Below, piece by piece: positions 48,541 to 60,000 of a stretch of 64,000 bases of DNA. The translations under genes were made by a program, and so were the position numbers. Below the pieces are notes generated by a model that was given only the letters and a program-made list of their open reading frames with translations, was not told where the DNA came from and searched no databases. Numbering within the stretch: position 1 is the first letter of the stretch; the number at the start of each line of letters is the position of its first letter. Source of the DNA: Cymbidium sinense (Eukaryota; Streptophyta; Magnoliopsida; Asparagales; Orchidaceae); NCBI GenBank assembly GCA_021442155.1, contig CM038228.1, positions 9,527,179-9,591,178 of the forward strand, written 5' to 3'.

Positions 48541-49400
48541 TTAACGGCCAAGTGTATTTGAACCTCCCAATAAATAAGAGAATAGGGTGAATTCTTTTGA
48601 ACCGTCGATTGTCCGCCTGGGTCGGCTGGATCGAATTCTTTAAACCGCTTGATGGGGAAGTTTCGGTTTTAACTTTGTTTTCTCGACTCTCGAGCAACCG
48701 AAGCCCAGAGAAAGTGGGGCCACCGCAAGAGGGCTAGGGTTCTGGAGATCATCTGGAGAGGATTCGATGAAGAGAAAAAGATAGAGAAGGTGAAGAGGAA
48801 GAAGAAAGACTACAAGAAGAGTAAAGCAGACGGAGGAGAAACTGTATTGATAAGGGCTGAAACACGCCAAGTAAGAGCTAGACTAGACTCGACTTTTACA
48901 CCGCTACCTCCTCCACGGCTTCTTTAAGACAGTATAGGACGAGAAGGCGGTAAACAAAGTGTGGCGTGGAGGTTAATCATGTGATGTGCCACGCTTCCAC
49001 CTTTCTTCTTCCTTCATCGTTTGAAGCCAGACACCTCCCCTCGTCTGTACTTCCTCGTTATCCTTAATCGGCTTTGCTCCTCTCCTCTGGGAACGCTGTA
49101 ATTCTCCTCCTCCTCTTGACTTTCGTCGTTTTTTATATCTTTTGTTTGTTTGCATTGATTTGTTATGCTGGAGTTTTGCATCATGGTTGTTGTGTGGGAC
49201 AAAGGCAGGGTTTCTGGATGGAGGGGCAAACAGTTTTGATGGAATCTGAGTTCTTTTCCATGATGGAATGCCGAGTTTGTTATTCCTTTTTTGTAAGTAT
49301 TAGTTTTCATCATTTTAAAATTTGGGAAATTTACATACATAGCTCACTCCTCCTCCTCCTTCTTCCTTTAGCTCTTTATCACAAGTAATCCATTTTTTCG
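48541..49400. other. Gene-like but unassigned stretch
   Basis: GC is higher than around it. It includes CGAAGCCCAGAGAAAG, GCTAGGGTTCTGGAGATC (a wording seen in many plant 5' leaders) and an open frame at 49,074-49,388 (+) of 104 residues: a hydrophobic start, then GFWMEGQTVLMESEFFSMME. I do not recognise this protein. It could be an old host-gene remnant, a 5' exon, or chance. Antisense frames over the same region look like shadows. Confidence 0.3.
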
Positions 49401-50090
49401 CTAATTAAGGCTTAAGGCTCATGAACACCTAAACCCTAAACGATGCTCAACACCATCGTAGCTAATCGAAGCTCGACATCAAACAAGCTTGAACTTGAAC
49501 AAGACCTTTTTTGTTCCTTTTTTTATGTGTATATATATATATATACATACACCTATGGCATGTATTTAACTTTTCTGGGATCTTGTAACTGTTCTTCCTT
49601 TCTTTGTGCATGAATTGCTTACCGCGTGAAAATTTTAAGATTCGAAATTTGCAACAAAAAATCTTAATTTTTAATCCATAAAAATAAAAAAAATTTACAT
49701 TTTTTAGATTATAAATATTTTAAAAACTAAATAATGAATCATCCTAACCTCTTCCGAGCACTAATAAGAAAAACTTGTTGAATAACCCTTCAAAATAGTT
49801 GTTATTCTTTTCTCTTTCATCATCATTCACCTCCTCTTGCTATGAATTGCAATGCCTTAGGGGTATAGTCTCATGTACTTCATATGAACTTTTAGGACTG
49901 ATTTAAGAATCCTTTTTTGACTTAGGTGAAATAAGAAGATGAATTAATCTCTTCATACAAGTATATTTTTTCTTTTTATCTCATTTTGTATGGATGTATT
50001 TACTCTCTTTTTTTAATTTTCTGTTTAGGTATAAATTTTATTCATTTTTACAAAATTATATTTGGTTTGATCCTCCTAAGAGAGATATAT
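49401..50090. other. AT-rich intergenic, nothing recognised
   Basis: Low-complexity AT-rich sequence with a short (TA)n run at about 49,527-49,546. No gene or repeat family recognised. Confidence 0.5.
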
Positions 50091-50560
50091 GAGTGTTGAC
50101 AGTCACATATATCACACAAGCTAAGCTAGTCAACCGTAACGAAACAAAAGTAATGATCGTAATATCACTCTAATCAAATTCAAAGATGCTTTGATAATAG
50201 TTGAAGCCATTCAAATATCACATGTTTACAATATTAATTGTAATAATGTTGTTGCGTGCTACAAAATTAGTTGCGGTAGAATAAAAATTTACGCCTTAGA
50301 ATCTAGCACACACATAGATGTTTGAAGGATGACAAAAAAACTCCAAAATTTTTACGTGGAAAAACCCCTGAAGAGGGGGAAAAATCACGGGGCTTAGCCC
50401 AGTAAAAATCTTCCACTATGTATCTATTTTGGAGTGCAAAGTTTAAGTTTTCCCGATAACAGGATTACAGAGTTGTATGTAAGAAAGCATGACCACGGAA
50501 ATCCTAGAATCAGGTAACAACAGCTATGCAGTCGTGGTTACATTGTAGAAACCCCTACAC
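50091..50560. repeat. Probable LTR remnant with TTTTTACGTGGAAAAACCCC
   Basis: Contains TTTTTACGTGGAAAAACCCC followed by GAAAAATCACGGGGC (about 50,345-50,395), a wording that from general knowledge is common in plant LTR-retrotransposon sequence. The left part starts TGTTGACAGTCACATAT, loosely like the Tat LTR start. No internal region is attached. Confidence 0.35.
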
Positions 50561-50980
50561 ATCTCCCATTGGTTTCGACAATAACTCTCTCATTTTGAGT
50601 AATCCCACTTGATTTTCTAAAAATAACTAATTTATTGATAATCCTATCTTTGAAATCTTTGGAGACAATGATTATTTACCTTAATTGAGAGTATTCCTAA
50701 GGAATCTCATTCCTTAGGATATAATTAACTATGGGGGTTTGCCTCTATAGGAAACTTAACGAACTTGAAATAAACTCTGCTTTATTTTTTCCATGTAATG
50801 TAGAGGAAAGATCTCTACTACATTCGAAGACCCATTATCTTTAAGAGTCCTTATTAGGTGATTAAATCCATTGTAGGATGATGCCTTTTATCTCTCGAGA
50901 TAGCACACTGTTCCTCAATGTCGCACCGATCACCCTAATGAGTACATCTGTGGATCTACGTGGTGTCCCAACAACATTCA
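50560..50980 (-). repeat. Dispersed repeat block X, copy 3 (inverted, partial)
   Basis: Read on the minus strand it starts GGGACACCACGTAGATCC and runs through CTCGAGAGATAAAAGGC, CCTTAGGAATACTCTC and GGTAAATAATCATTGTCTCC, matching the first 420 bp of X1 and X2. It abuts the 5' end of the MULE gene. Confidence 0.7.
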
Positions 50981-53560
50981 ATCAACAAATAATAAACACC
51001 ATAATGGGTGACCCTCAAGGTGGTTACATTAATTCATTATCTTCTAAATATGAGGGATATAAAACTATACCTAGTGCAACAAGCAGTGATACTAATGACG
51101 ATGATGATATTAATGTTAAAACCTAATTTTTTCAGCCACAAAGCCATGTTTTAGAGTCGAAGACCTGATTAGGGACTACTCAATCAGAACAAGTCATATT
51201 AAAGAGCACTTATTATCTAACAATGAGTAAACACGTAGTCCTCAAACAGCTAGGGAATGGAATGAGGAGCTCACATTTGATGGGTCGTTAGATGAATCAA
51301 GTTTTGAACATGGAAACTACATTTCATATGAGCTTTTAGAAGGTATGTGCTTTCATGACAAGAAGCACCTTCAATTCACTGTGATGGTCTATCCTAAATA
51401 ATGTTGATTTTGTGATACATGCTTCAAATAAGACAAAGTTCACTATACTGTGCATGTATCATGCTCACCCAACTACACCTTCTATGTGGCGAGTACATGA
51501 AAGCTCAAGTAAGAGATTATGTGGTGCATGAAGGATTGACAATATTGGTTTATCTCATACTTGTAGCCATTCAGTGCTGAATGTTGGGCATAGATAATAT
51601 ATGCCACAGTTTATCAGTTATTTTATTCAACCTGCAATTAGATATTAATTAATTTTAAAATCAAGAGAAATTATAGGTCGTATAGAGTCGAAATTTAATA
51701 TAAGAGTGTCTTATATGATGGCATGGGATTTTCATCGTAAGGGTCAAGATTATTTTGGCAACTGGAAGGAATCATATCGATCGTTAGAGAAGTTTATGGA
51801 CATTGTATTTTTAGTAATGCTAGGATATATGTTGAGTTTGCGATACATACCTCAAAGAAGACAAAGTTTATTATACTGTGCATGTATCATGCTCACTCAA
51901 CTACACCATCTATGTGGTGATTACATGCAAACTCAAGTAAGAGATTGGGTGGTGCATGAAGGAATGGCAATATTGGTTCATCTCATACTTGTAGCCATTC
52001 TGTGTTGAATGCCCGACATAGACAATGTACGTCATAGTTTATCAGTTATTTTATGTCAACCTGCAATTAGATGTCAATTAAATTTAAAACCAAGAGAGAT
52101 TGTAGGTTGTATGGAGTCCAAATTTAATATAAGAGTATCTTATATGATGGTTTGGGATGCATCATAAGATAGATAAGATTATTTTTGGAAGTTGGGAAGA
52201 ATCATATCGATCGTTAGAGAAGTTTATGGGCACTATATGTTTTATGCTTATATCGAAAGTACACTCGATAGAATCAAATCGATTCCAATAATTTTTCTAG
52301 TCATTTGAGCCTTCAATTATAGGTTGTCAGTATTATCATCCAATTTTATTTCTTGATGAGACATTTCTCCTAAGTAAGTATAGGGGGACTCTTCTTAATG
52401 TAGTTGGGATTGATGCTAATAACAGTTTATTTCTATTAGCCTTTGTAGTAGTTGAATCTGAATATATTGAGTCATGGGTTTGGTTTCTACAGACACTCCA
52501 GGACTTAATCCCATTGGTCTCTAAAAGAGGTGATCTATGCATTATATCTGATAGGCTTGCATGTCCCATTCATGGTTGTAGAGAAATATTTTCTTGGGCA
52601 ATGGATCGCTTTTGTCTCTGACATTTGAGGGAGACTTTCAAAAAAGCTATTCGATAACTGGTATAGGAGACGTTCAGTTCATATGCCAGAAAATATATGT
52701 TATAGGTAATACTGATGATATCCGTATTTTCATAAGGTATATGACTAACATTAAGTACATAAAGCAAGAAGCTTATGATTGACTAGTTTCAAGTGATGTG
52801 CAATAGTGATCTTTAATTCATGATGGTGGTCATAGATATAACACGATGACCATAAATGCATCCGAATGCTTTAACAAGATCCTAAAGTAGCGCGGGTTTG
52901 CCTATTCATGCACTAATTATTGTAATATATTATAATATTGTCTCCCTTTTTCATGAAATGACTTGAGACAGCAACAAATCTATCCAACCAACATTACTCC
53001 ATATTTTCTCCACATGTCAAGAGTACTCTACAGAGTAATGAACATGAGGCAATGAGATTCTGGAGCCAATAAGGATAAACAGTAATAAGTATCAAGTTTT
53101 TGATATGTCCACCAGAACATTCAAGATTGAGCTGTTACAAAATCATGATTGTAAGTGTACATGTAGACAGCCCCAGGCCTATCACATTCCCCACCCTCAT
53201 GTAATTTCTATGTTGAGACAAAGAAGTCACGTTCAATATGTCTCTACGTACTATACCTTAAACTTTTACCACAACACCTATCAACGAAAATTCTATGTCA
53301 TCCCTGATCAGAATGAGTGGCCTGAACACATAATCAATATTATTGTGTTGGAGTATCTTCCACCAAATGTTAAAAGAAAGGTTGATTGACCTAAGACAAA
53401 GAGAATCAAAAATACAATGGATGATAGTAATATAATGAGTAATAGGATTTGTGGTATATGGAAAAATATTGGGCACAATAGAGCAACATGTCCTCTAATC
53501 GACATCACAAATTTAATTAGATTAGAGTCTTCTTTGAGAACTTGTCTTATCCTAATGTAT
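50981..53560 (+). pseudogene. Mutator-like (MULE) transposase
   Basis: DDE transposase of a MuDR-type element, split by stops. The N-terminal region includes the HTCS zinc-binding end and the helix piece REIIGRIESKFNIRVSYMMA, both doubled by a 428-bp duplication. The catalytic core has its three acidic residues: Asp in LDETFLLSKY (codon 52,355-52,357), Asp in ISDR (52,550-52,552) and Glu in SECFN (52,864-52,866). A SWIM-type zinc motif follows (53,105 onward: CKCTCR...IPHPHVIS), in which the third Cys is His. Near 53,450-53,500 a CCHC-like knuckle (CGIWKNIGHNRATC) has Trp for its second Cys. It lies in the same orientation as, and about 0.7 kb before, a PMD gene. Confidence 0.8.
51403..52245 (+). 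repeat. Tandem duplication, 2 x 428 bp, inside the MULE gene
   Basis: GTTGATTTTGTGATACATGC at 51,403 recurs as GTTGAGTTTGCGATACATAC at 51,831. The two copies run in parallel through CATACTTGTAGCCATTC, TATCAGTTATTTTA and TCGTTAGAGAAGTTTATGG. The unit spans the zinc-binding and linker part before the DDE core. Confidence 0.85.
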
Positions 53561-53679
53561 TGTAGTTGTTAGTTGTGTGTAATCTGTTGCCCTATTGCTA
53601 GTTATACTTATATGAGTTGTTATGGGTCTATGTTGTACTACTTATTGTTGTCAGATGTCTCCTCCTTTATTTTTGTTTG

Positions 53680-54130
53680 TTGTAACCACTTCTGCTATTA
53701 GATGTTGAAAATTATTGTTAGATAAAGTTTTGTGAGGGCTCATATACCACTACTGTGATCGTTCTATATTGTTTCATACTTATCTACTATGAGATTGTTA
53801 TATATTGTACCACACTATTATACACATGTGTACTGCTTATGTTAGAAAATGTTATAACCACTTCTGCTATTATATGTTGAAAATTGTTGTTAGATAATGT
53901 TTTGTGATGGCTCATGTACTAGCTAGTATTGTATACACTCCATACTTGTCTGTTATGAGATTGGTATATATTGTACCACACTATTATACACGTGTACTAT
54001 TGCTGTTAGAAAATGTTGCAACCGCTTATGCTATTATATGTTGAAAACTATTGTTAGAAAATATTTTGTGATGGCTCATGTACTGCTGCTATGACATTCT
54101 ATACTATTCCATACTTGGTTGTTGTTAGAT
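53680..54130. repeat. Tandem repeat between MULE and PMD genes, about 2.7 x 168 bp
   Basis: Units start at TTGTAACCACTTCTGCTATT (about 53,679), TTATAACCACTTCTGCTATT (about 53,851) and TTGCAACCGCTTATGCTATT (about 54,015). Shared words inside are TTTTGTGATGGCTCATGTAC and ATATTGTACCACACTATTAT. Non-coding. Confidence 0.85.
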
Positions 54131-54209
54131 TGTGTGATTATATTTGTATTGTTGTTGTGATTACATGTGGCATGTTATTAAATGTTTAAATCATAACTTG
54201 TTTCTAAGG

Positions 54210-56560
54210 GTAATGGTAGAAGAACCTATTTGCCCACACATAGAAGAGTGTGAGGAGAGGAGAATGTTGTGGACTACGACCCTCCACCGGTAGAAGTTCA
54301 CCCTAGTATTGCCTTATGTGGTAATGAGCATCGCATCCTGATTTGGTAGAAGTTTTTTCCACATGCTTCACATATAAATTACCATATAATATTGCATACT
54401 GATCAAATTTTTGTGTGTGTAGGTCATAGTGATTGAGGCAGCCTCTCATTTATTGATGTTCAGAGAATGACTAATTAATTATCCTAGATTTATGAGTGTT
54501 CTACAAGTAGTTAGACTAGATTGTGTGTCACAGATGTAGTACATTCGCCTAGATCACCACATGCTCACAGCATTTATTGAATGTTGGTCATTGTAGAAAA
54601 ATACATTTCACTTTTCAATTGGAGAGATAATGATTACATTGCAGGATGTTGTTATAGTTTTGGTTGTTCAGATAGATGACTCACCTATAGTTGGTCGAAT
54701 TGTAGTTGGGGAAGGTAAGAGGTGGACTTCAAGGCCAGCTTATTATGATGAGTTGATAGGAGCACACCAAAAAAATCTGTGGTGAATAAATCTCTTATAG
54801 GGAGCCACCTTTCAAATCTGTGGAGAAAAGAAAGAGGAGACCTTATAGAAACTCATCTTAGTAATACACCATGCAGATCCAAAGATGTACTTTTTCAGGT
54901 GATCAGATACATCATCAAGGTATAGTGTCTCTCTCGAAAGATAGAAATCACTACCCTTTAATGAAACTAATCACCTCAATTCGGAGCCACATGTCATGTA
55001 TCTTGATCCGATCCAGCCACATGTCACATCATAATTCTATATAGTATAGGCTCATGCACAGATTTATTTGCCTCTATGATGGCTGCGTTAGATGACATAT
55101 TATAGGGATTTATATTTAGATTTCACCTAGCTTTAGTTTTCTATGCATGTCAGAGCGTACATACTTATTACGATTGGTTGTTTTCTTATGCCAGATGCAT
55201 CTGACTCTGAGATTCACTTGCAGTATCTATTATTACTAGAGGATATTCCTACATTTAGGGAGTTCTCATTGGGATTTATTGTGCTTGCTTATTTATACAG
55301 GGAGCTACATGAGGCGACAAAGCCGAAGTGGATGAATATGACTGGATGCTTACACTTACTCTAGCTATGGGCATGGGAGCACATTCATGTGGTAAACCTA
55401 CATTACATATATCATACCCTATGGATATTAATGGCCTAAGCATGGGGTGTCGGTGGAATCAAGGATTTGTACAAGAGATGACATTGTCCCACATCAGAAT
55501 TTACAAAGATGAACTAAATGTAGAGTACATTGCATTATAAATTTATTTATTGAATTAATTATTAGATGTCCATAATATATCTAATATTTCTTTCAAACTC
55601 TATAGGTGATCTCAAAGCCATATGAACATCAAATTTGTATATGTGTCATAGATATATGCTTACAGGGTGATGAGATATGACTAGCTAGATTACAAATAAT
55701 TAGTTGAAAATTAGTTGAGTGGTACATTCTAATCATGTTCTTACGATTTCACCTATGATTAATAACATCGGATTCCTCTTTCAAGCGAGTATAGTCGAAA
55801 AAAAGCAAATGTTGATTGGATTGATTACCACCATACATACATTGCATAGTGGGAAAGCAGATGTGAATCTATTGTGGTGGTAGATTCATCCCAGCAGAAT
55901 GTTGAACCGATGATCAACTGATACATGAGATGGTATCGATCTTGGGCTTCACTTTATATGCAAAGGCACCACAATTCCCCACCACTTACCCTCGACTGGA
56001 GTGTGATTAATGGTAAACCTGTTTGATTTAAAATTATTATTTTGTATAATAAAATGTAACTAATTTTATTTCAACGCGTGAGCATATATCAATACTAGGA
56101 TATATTCTAGTATTATTTTGAGAGACAAGGATACAAAATTTCAATAATCTATCAACAAGTGCGAGGAGTTGTGTAGGGAGCTACGACGTAATATGCATAT
56201 CTCTGATAGTAGGTATAAGTGCACTGATATTCCAAGAACTTCATCTTTAGGAGAGTCGGATGGGTCAGGGATGAATGTCGGTCCGTCTTCTCTACGCCGG
56301 TCGCCTACATATACATTCAAAGAGCGCCATTATTATGTCATGGAGGCCATGTGGACTCAATTCCAACCATGGCATACGGCTCATAGATATGATCCGTCAT
56401 TTCATATGACACCCCTGTATGGAGTGTACCATAGTTTCTCTCTCCTTACACAAGCTTCAGTTGATGTACCCTACGTAACACATCTGGCTATTCACAACAA
56501 CCTGTCGAGTAGGTTGAAGAGAATGAGCAGTGTCAATAACATCATCTAGGAGACTGATCG
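54210..56560 (+). pseudogene. Plant mobile domain (PMD) gene, transposon type
   Basis: Related to the MAIN/MAIL1-type PMD found in plant transposons. Pieces in order: MSVLQVVRLD and HHMLTAFIECW (54,490-54,600), FHFSIGEIMITLQDVVIVL (54,610-54,665), a block X insertion, then YLLLLEDIPTFREFSLGFI, VLAYLYRELHEATK (55,225-55,325), LWAWEHIHV, LSHIRIYKDELN, and YMRWYRSWASLY (55,921 onward). The tail (56,169-56,549) is an open 126-residue frame rich in Ser/Arg. PMD genes are known as second genes of some MULEs and gypsy elements; the position right after a MULE transposase fits that. Stops and shifts make it non-functional. Confidence 0.75.
54867..54981 (+). repeat. Dispersed repeat block X, copy 4 (115-bp fragment) in PMD gene
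   Basis: ATGCAGATCCAAAGATGTAC followed by ATACATCATCAAGGTATAGTG and AATCACCTCAA matches the first 115 bp of X1. It interrupts the PMD coding order. Confidence 0.75.
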
Positions 56561-57000
56561 TGACGACCACCAACCCATTACACTCATGGTAGTGATGTGA
56601 TTCTGCCACACAGGCCTCGTTGATGATATTCATCTCTATTATTATGCTTTGCAGACAATTGACACCATTTAATTGTAGTGGTACTTTGTATTAGGGGTTG
56701 ATTCACTCATCGTATGTTTATTATTTGTTTCTCCTTCGATGTTGGTTATTATTTATTTCTATTAAATGATTACTATTGCAAACTCGGGTTATTTTATTTT
56801 CTGCCTATATATGAACTAAAGCAATTCTCAAGATAGTTAAATCTTGAATATTAATACGCTAGCTTAGTATATTTTTACAAGTAAAAGAAGAGGGTTATGG
56901 CCTTAAGAGGTAAAATAATTATCTATGAGAAACTCTAGTTATTTTTTTTCTTAATTGCTGATTCAAGTTCCTACAAAATAAAATGCCGAATCTCTAACTG
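56561..57000. other. Downstream flank of PMD gene, nothing recognised
   Basis: About 440 bp of AT-rich DNA. The right terminal inverted repeat of the MULE would be expected here or in the array that follows, but I could not pair any sequence with the left side by eye. Confidence 0.4.
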
Positions 57001-58110
57001 ATGCATGTGCCAAACATTACTTGCTTATTGACCCGCATCAAATTTGGGATCTTATGTTTTGTACCGTGAAAAACTGCTTAAACGCAAAAATTGTAGCTCG
57101 GGCAAAATTCATCGATATTTATCAACATGAAAGCTTTCATTTTTCAAAGATACTAAGCACTAATTCGACCTGGATAAGCCCGACACGGCCAAAAAAAGTG
57201 AGATTGTGTCAAAATATTCAGTTTTGCACATTAAAAATCCGAGCAAATGCAAAGCATGGCGGGATATATCACAGAGGCTATTAGTGGTAGACAAATCAGT
57301 TAGTTTTCATTAGTGTAGATGGTAGAAAATTTCATTAGCTTCTCAACAATACCAAGTGTGCTCAATTCCAACACCAGATGAGCCTGATACGGCCAAAAAA
57401 GTGAGGTTGTGTCAAAATTTTCAGTTTTGCTCCGTGAAAATCAGAGCATACAGAAATACTGTGGCTTGCTGGGCCAGATTCGTCAAAGGTTGTCAACATA
57501 AAAATTATAGTAAATTTTATTAGCTTTCTAACAATACTAAGTACACTAAATTCTGATACTGGATGAGTCTGATAAAGTCAAAAAAGTGGGTTTGGGTCAA
57601 AATTTTCAATTTTGCACTATAAAAAATCTGAGCACATACAAACCGCAATTTTATCTGATATTAAAGGTTGTCAACATAAAAGTTGTAGAAAATTTAGTTA
57701 GCTTTCCAACGATGCCAAGCATGCTAAATTTCAACACCATGAGTTTGATACGACCAAAAAATGGGGTTGTGTCAAAAATTTTAATTGTGCACCGTGAAAA
57801 TCTGAGCATACACAAAAACTACGGCTACCCGGGAGAGATTTGTCAAAGGTTATCAACATGAAAGTTGTAGAAAATTTTGATATATTTCCAACAATATCAA
57901 GCATGCTCAATCTAAACCGGATGAGTCCGATAAAAACTTGGTTATGTCAAAATTTTAATTTTGCGGAAAATCCGAGCACACGCAAAACTGTTTACCCTGA
58001 CAAGATTCTGTCAAGGTTGTCAACATAAAAGTTGTAGAAAAATTTTGATAGCTTTCTAAGATATTAACGCATATGATGAATATGGTCAAAAAAACTATGT
58101 CAAATTTTTA
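57001..58110. repeat. Tandem array, six units of about 167-185 bp
   Basis: The word CAACATGAAAGTTGTAGAAA (with variants) falls at 57,124, 57,309, 57,494, 57,672, 57,854 and 58,021. A second word, GTGTCAAAATTTTCAGTTTTGC, falls at about 57,207, 57,409, 57,594, 57,769 and 57,944. Units also share CCGATAAGGCCAAAAAAGTG-type and AAAATCCGAGCACA words. Copies are diverged (roughly 75-85% by eye). Open frames at 57,021, 57,586 and 57,840 are produced by the repeat. Confidence 0.85.
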
Positions 58111-59130
58111 AAAAAAATTGACCCATAATGTATGTTCATCGTAACCCATTCAATGGACGACTAGGCCTAAAATTAAAAAAAAATTATGCTTAATTTACTA
58201 AATTAAATTTTAATTAGGATTAATTTAAAAAATTAATCCCTTACCGACTAGCTACCTCTTCCTTAGCTACAAACCTCGTTAGCTCATTTGCTCAACCTAG
58301 CCAAGCCCTCCACGTCACCGTCCCAACTCCTTCAAACCATCGTTGACCAACCAGCAACCCCACCTGCATTCACTATACTATTCCCTTACATATCTCTCAT
58401 TCAAAAAAAAAAATTTAAAAAATAAGAAATTTTTTTTTTACATCAAACCTCTCGATCATTCTCTCTCTAACCCTCAAAATTGAAAAAAAATGAGGCAAAA
58501 AAAGAAACCTGCAACAAACCTCTTGCTCATTCTCTCTTTCCCTCCCTCTCTCTCTATCTCTCTCTCTCTTCTCGAACCGAGAAGGATATATTTTTTTATT
58601 CTATGACTTTCTTTTTGGCAAAATTTTTAAAATAGACATAATGTTAAATTTAATTAGCAGGCATAAAAAATATTTTTTTAGCAAAATAGTATAATAGTCG
58701 ATGATCAGACCGACGATCGGACGACTGGCTTTTTTTTTTAATAACAAATATTTTGCATTATCGAGAGTCATATAATATGAATAGATCGTTGAATCGTAAA
58801 CAAAATATTCTACAACTTTCATGTGGTAAAGATTGCCCGACACGCAGAAAACGCAAAACTATTACGATCGGTGACAATCGAAATTTCAACCAACATGAAA
58901 ATTAAAAAATTTTGTTACGATTTCAACGATACACCAATTTACACCTTATGTCTCCATACAAAATACAAATTTCATGCACGCATGCATTAAAAAATCAGAT
59001 CGGTCCACAATCTTAAATTTCAACATGAAAGTTGTAGAAATTTCATTATGATTCCAACGTACAAGTTCACCGATTCACATTATATGGCTGATAAACAAAA
59101 TAAAAAGCTGGGTTTATAAAAACAAATTTG
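58111..59130. other. Low-complexity DNA with isolated relatives of the 180-bp unit
   Basis: Contains the CT-rich / CCGAGAAGGAT cassette at 58,440-58,620. A minus-strand copy of the unit word (CTACAACTTTCATGTGG at about 58,810) is followed by plus-strand copies (CAACATGAAAATTAAAAAATT near 58,892 and CAACATGAAAGTTGTAGAAA near 59,022). No gene. Confidence 0.5.
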
Positions 59131-59358
59131 ACGACTATTTATTTTGAAATTGTGCCTAAACTATTAATTAAGTTTAAGATTAAGCCTATTTTAAAATTTA
59201 TTTTTATTTTTCTTTCTCTCTCACTCTCTCTTCCTCCTCTGTCTCAAAACAAAAAAATATAAAAAATAAAATAGTTTTTTTGTTTTGTTAAAAAATTTAT
59301 CTTTTATCTCTCTCTCTTCTCTCTCTTCTCTATCCCTCAAATGACAAACTCTTGACAA

Positions 59359-59405
<47 letters not shown>

Positions 59406-60000
59406 TTCTCTCTCCAAACCGAGAAGGATTTTCTTTTATTATGTCTTTATTTTTTCTATTCTCTCTCTCTCTCTCTTCCTCCTTCTCGAGTTCACAGAAA
59501 AAATAAATAAAAAATAAAAAAAATAAAAAAAAAATAAAAAGGGTTTTTTTTGTTACAACAAACTTATCTTCTATGTTATTTATATTTATTTGCAGATTTT
59601 ATCATTTGCTCTTGAAAAAATATAATGTGTTGAGATAAAATACAAATATGAAATTTAAGAGACACGTCTCTCTTAGCGTAAGAAATATGTCATTTTTTGT
59701 GCGGTTATATATCTGCTTCTTTCTTGGCATAGGATGGTGTTTCTAGCTGCCAGACCTCCCATACACATCTTTTTTTGGCATGGTAGCCTAGTATTCTATC
59801 GACTCCAGGGAGGTGAGGAATGCTGAGTAATGTAAAAAAAAATATAAATATACATGAGACCAATATTAGACAAAATGAATTTGTAGGGAATAAAATCAAA
59901 TAATCTTCTAAAAGGTTAAAAAATGATTAAACTTAAAAATGAAGATTACAAGATAAAGGGGTGGAGGGGGGATTGAGATACATACCTATAAACAAACAAT
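59131..60000. repeat. CT-rich low-complexity DNA, (CT)n at 59,361-59,403
   Basis: The cassette with CT runs followed by CCAAACCGAGAAGGATTT (59,280-59,460) duplicates that at 58,440-58,620 (CGAACCGAGAAGGATAT). Poly-A/T tracts follow. No gene. Confidence 0.6.

Noticed and set aside
50095..50130. TGTTGACAGTCACATATATC as a fourth Tat LTR start
   Set aside because: Similarity to the LTR start fades after about 30 bases and no other LTR sequence follows, so it is not called as an LTR of that family.
57021..58028. Three + strand frames of 62-91 residues
   Set aside because: They are produced by the tandem repeat and do not keep a shared reading frame from unit to unit.
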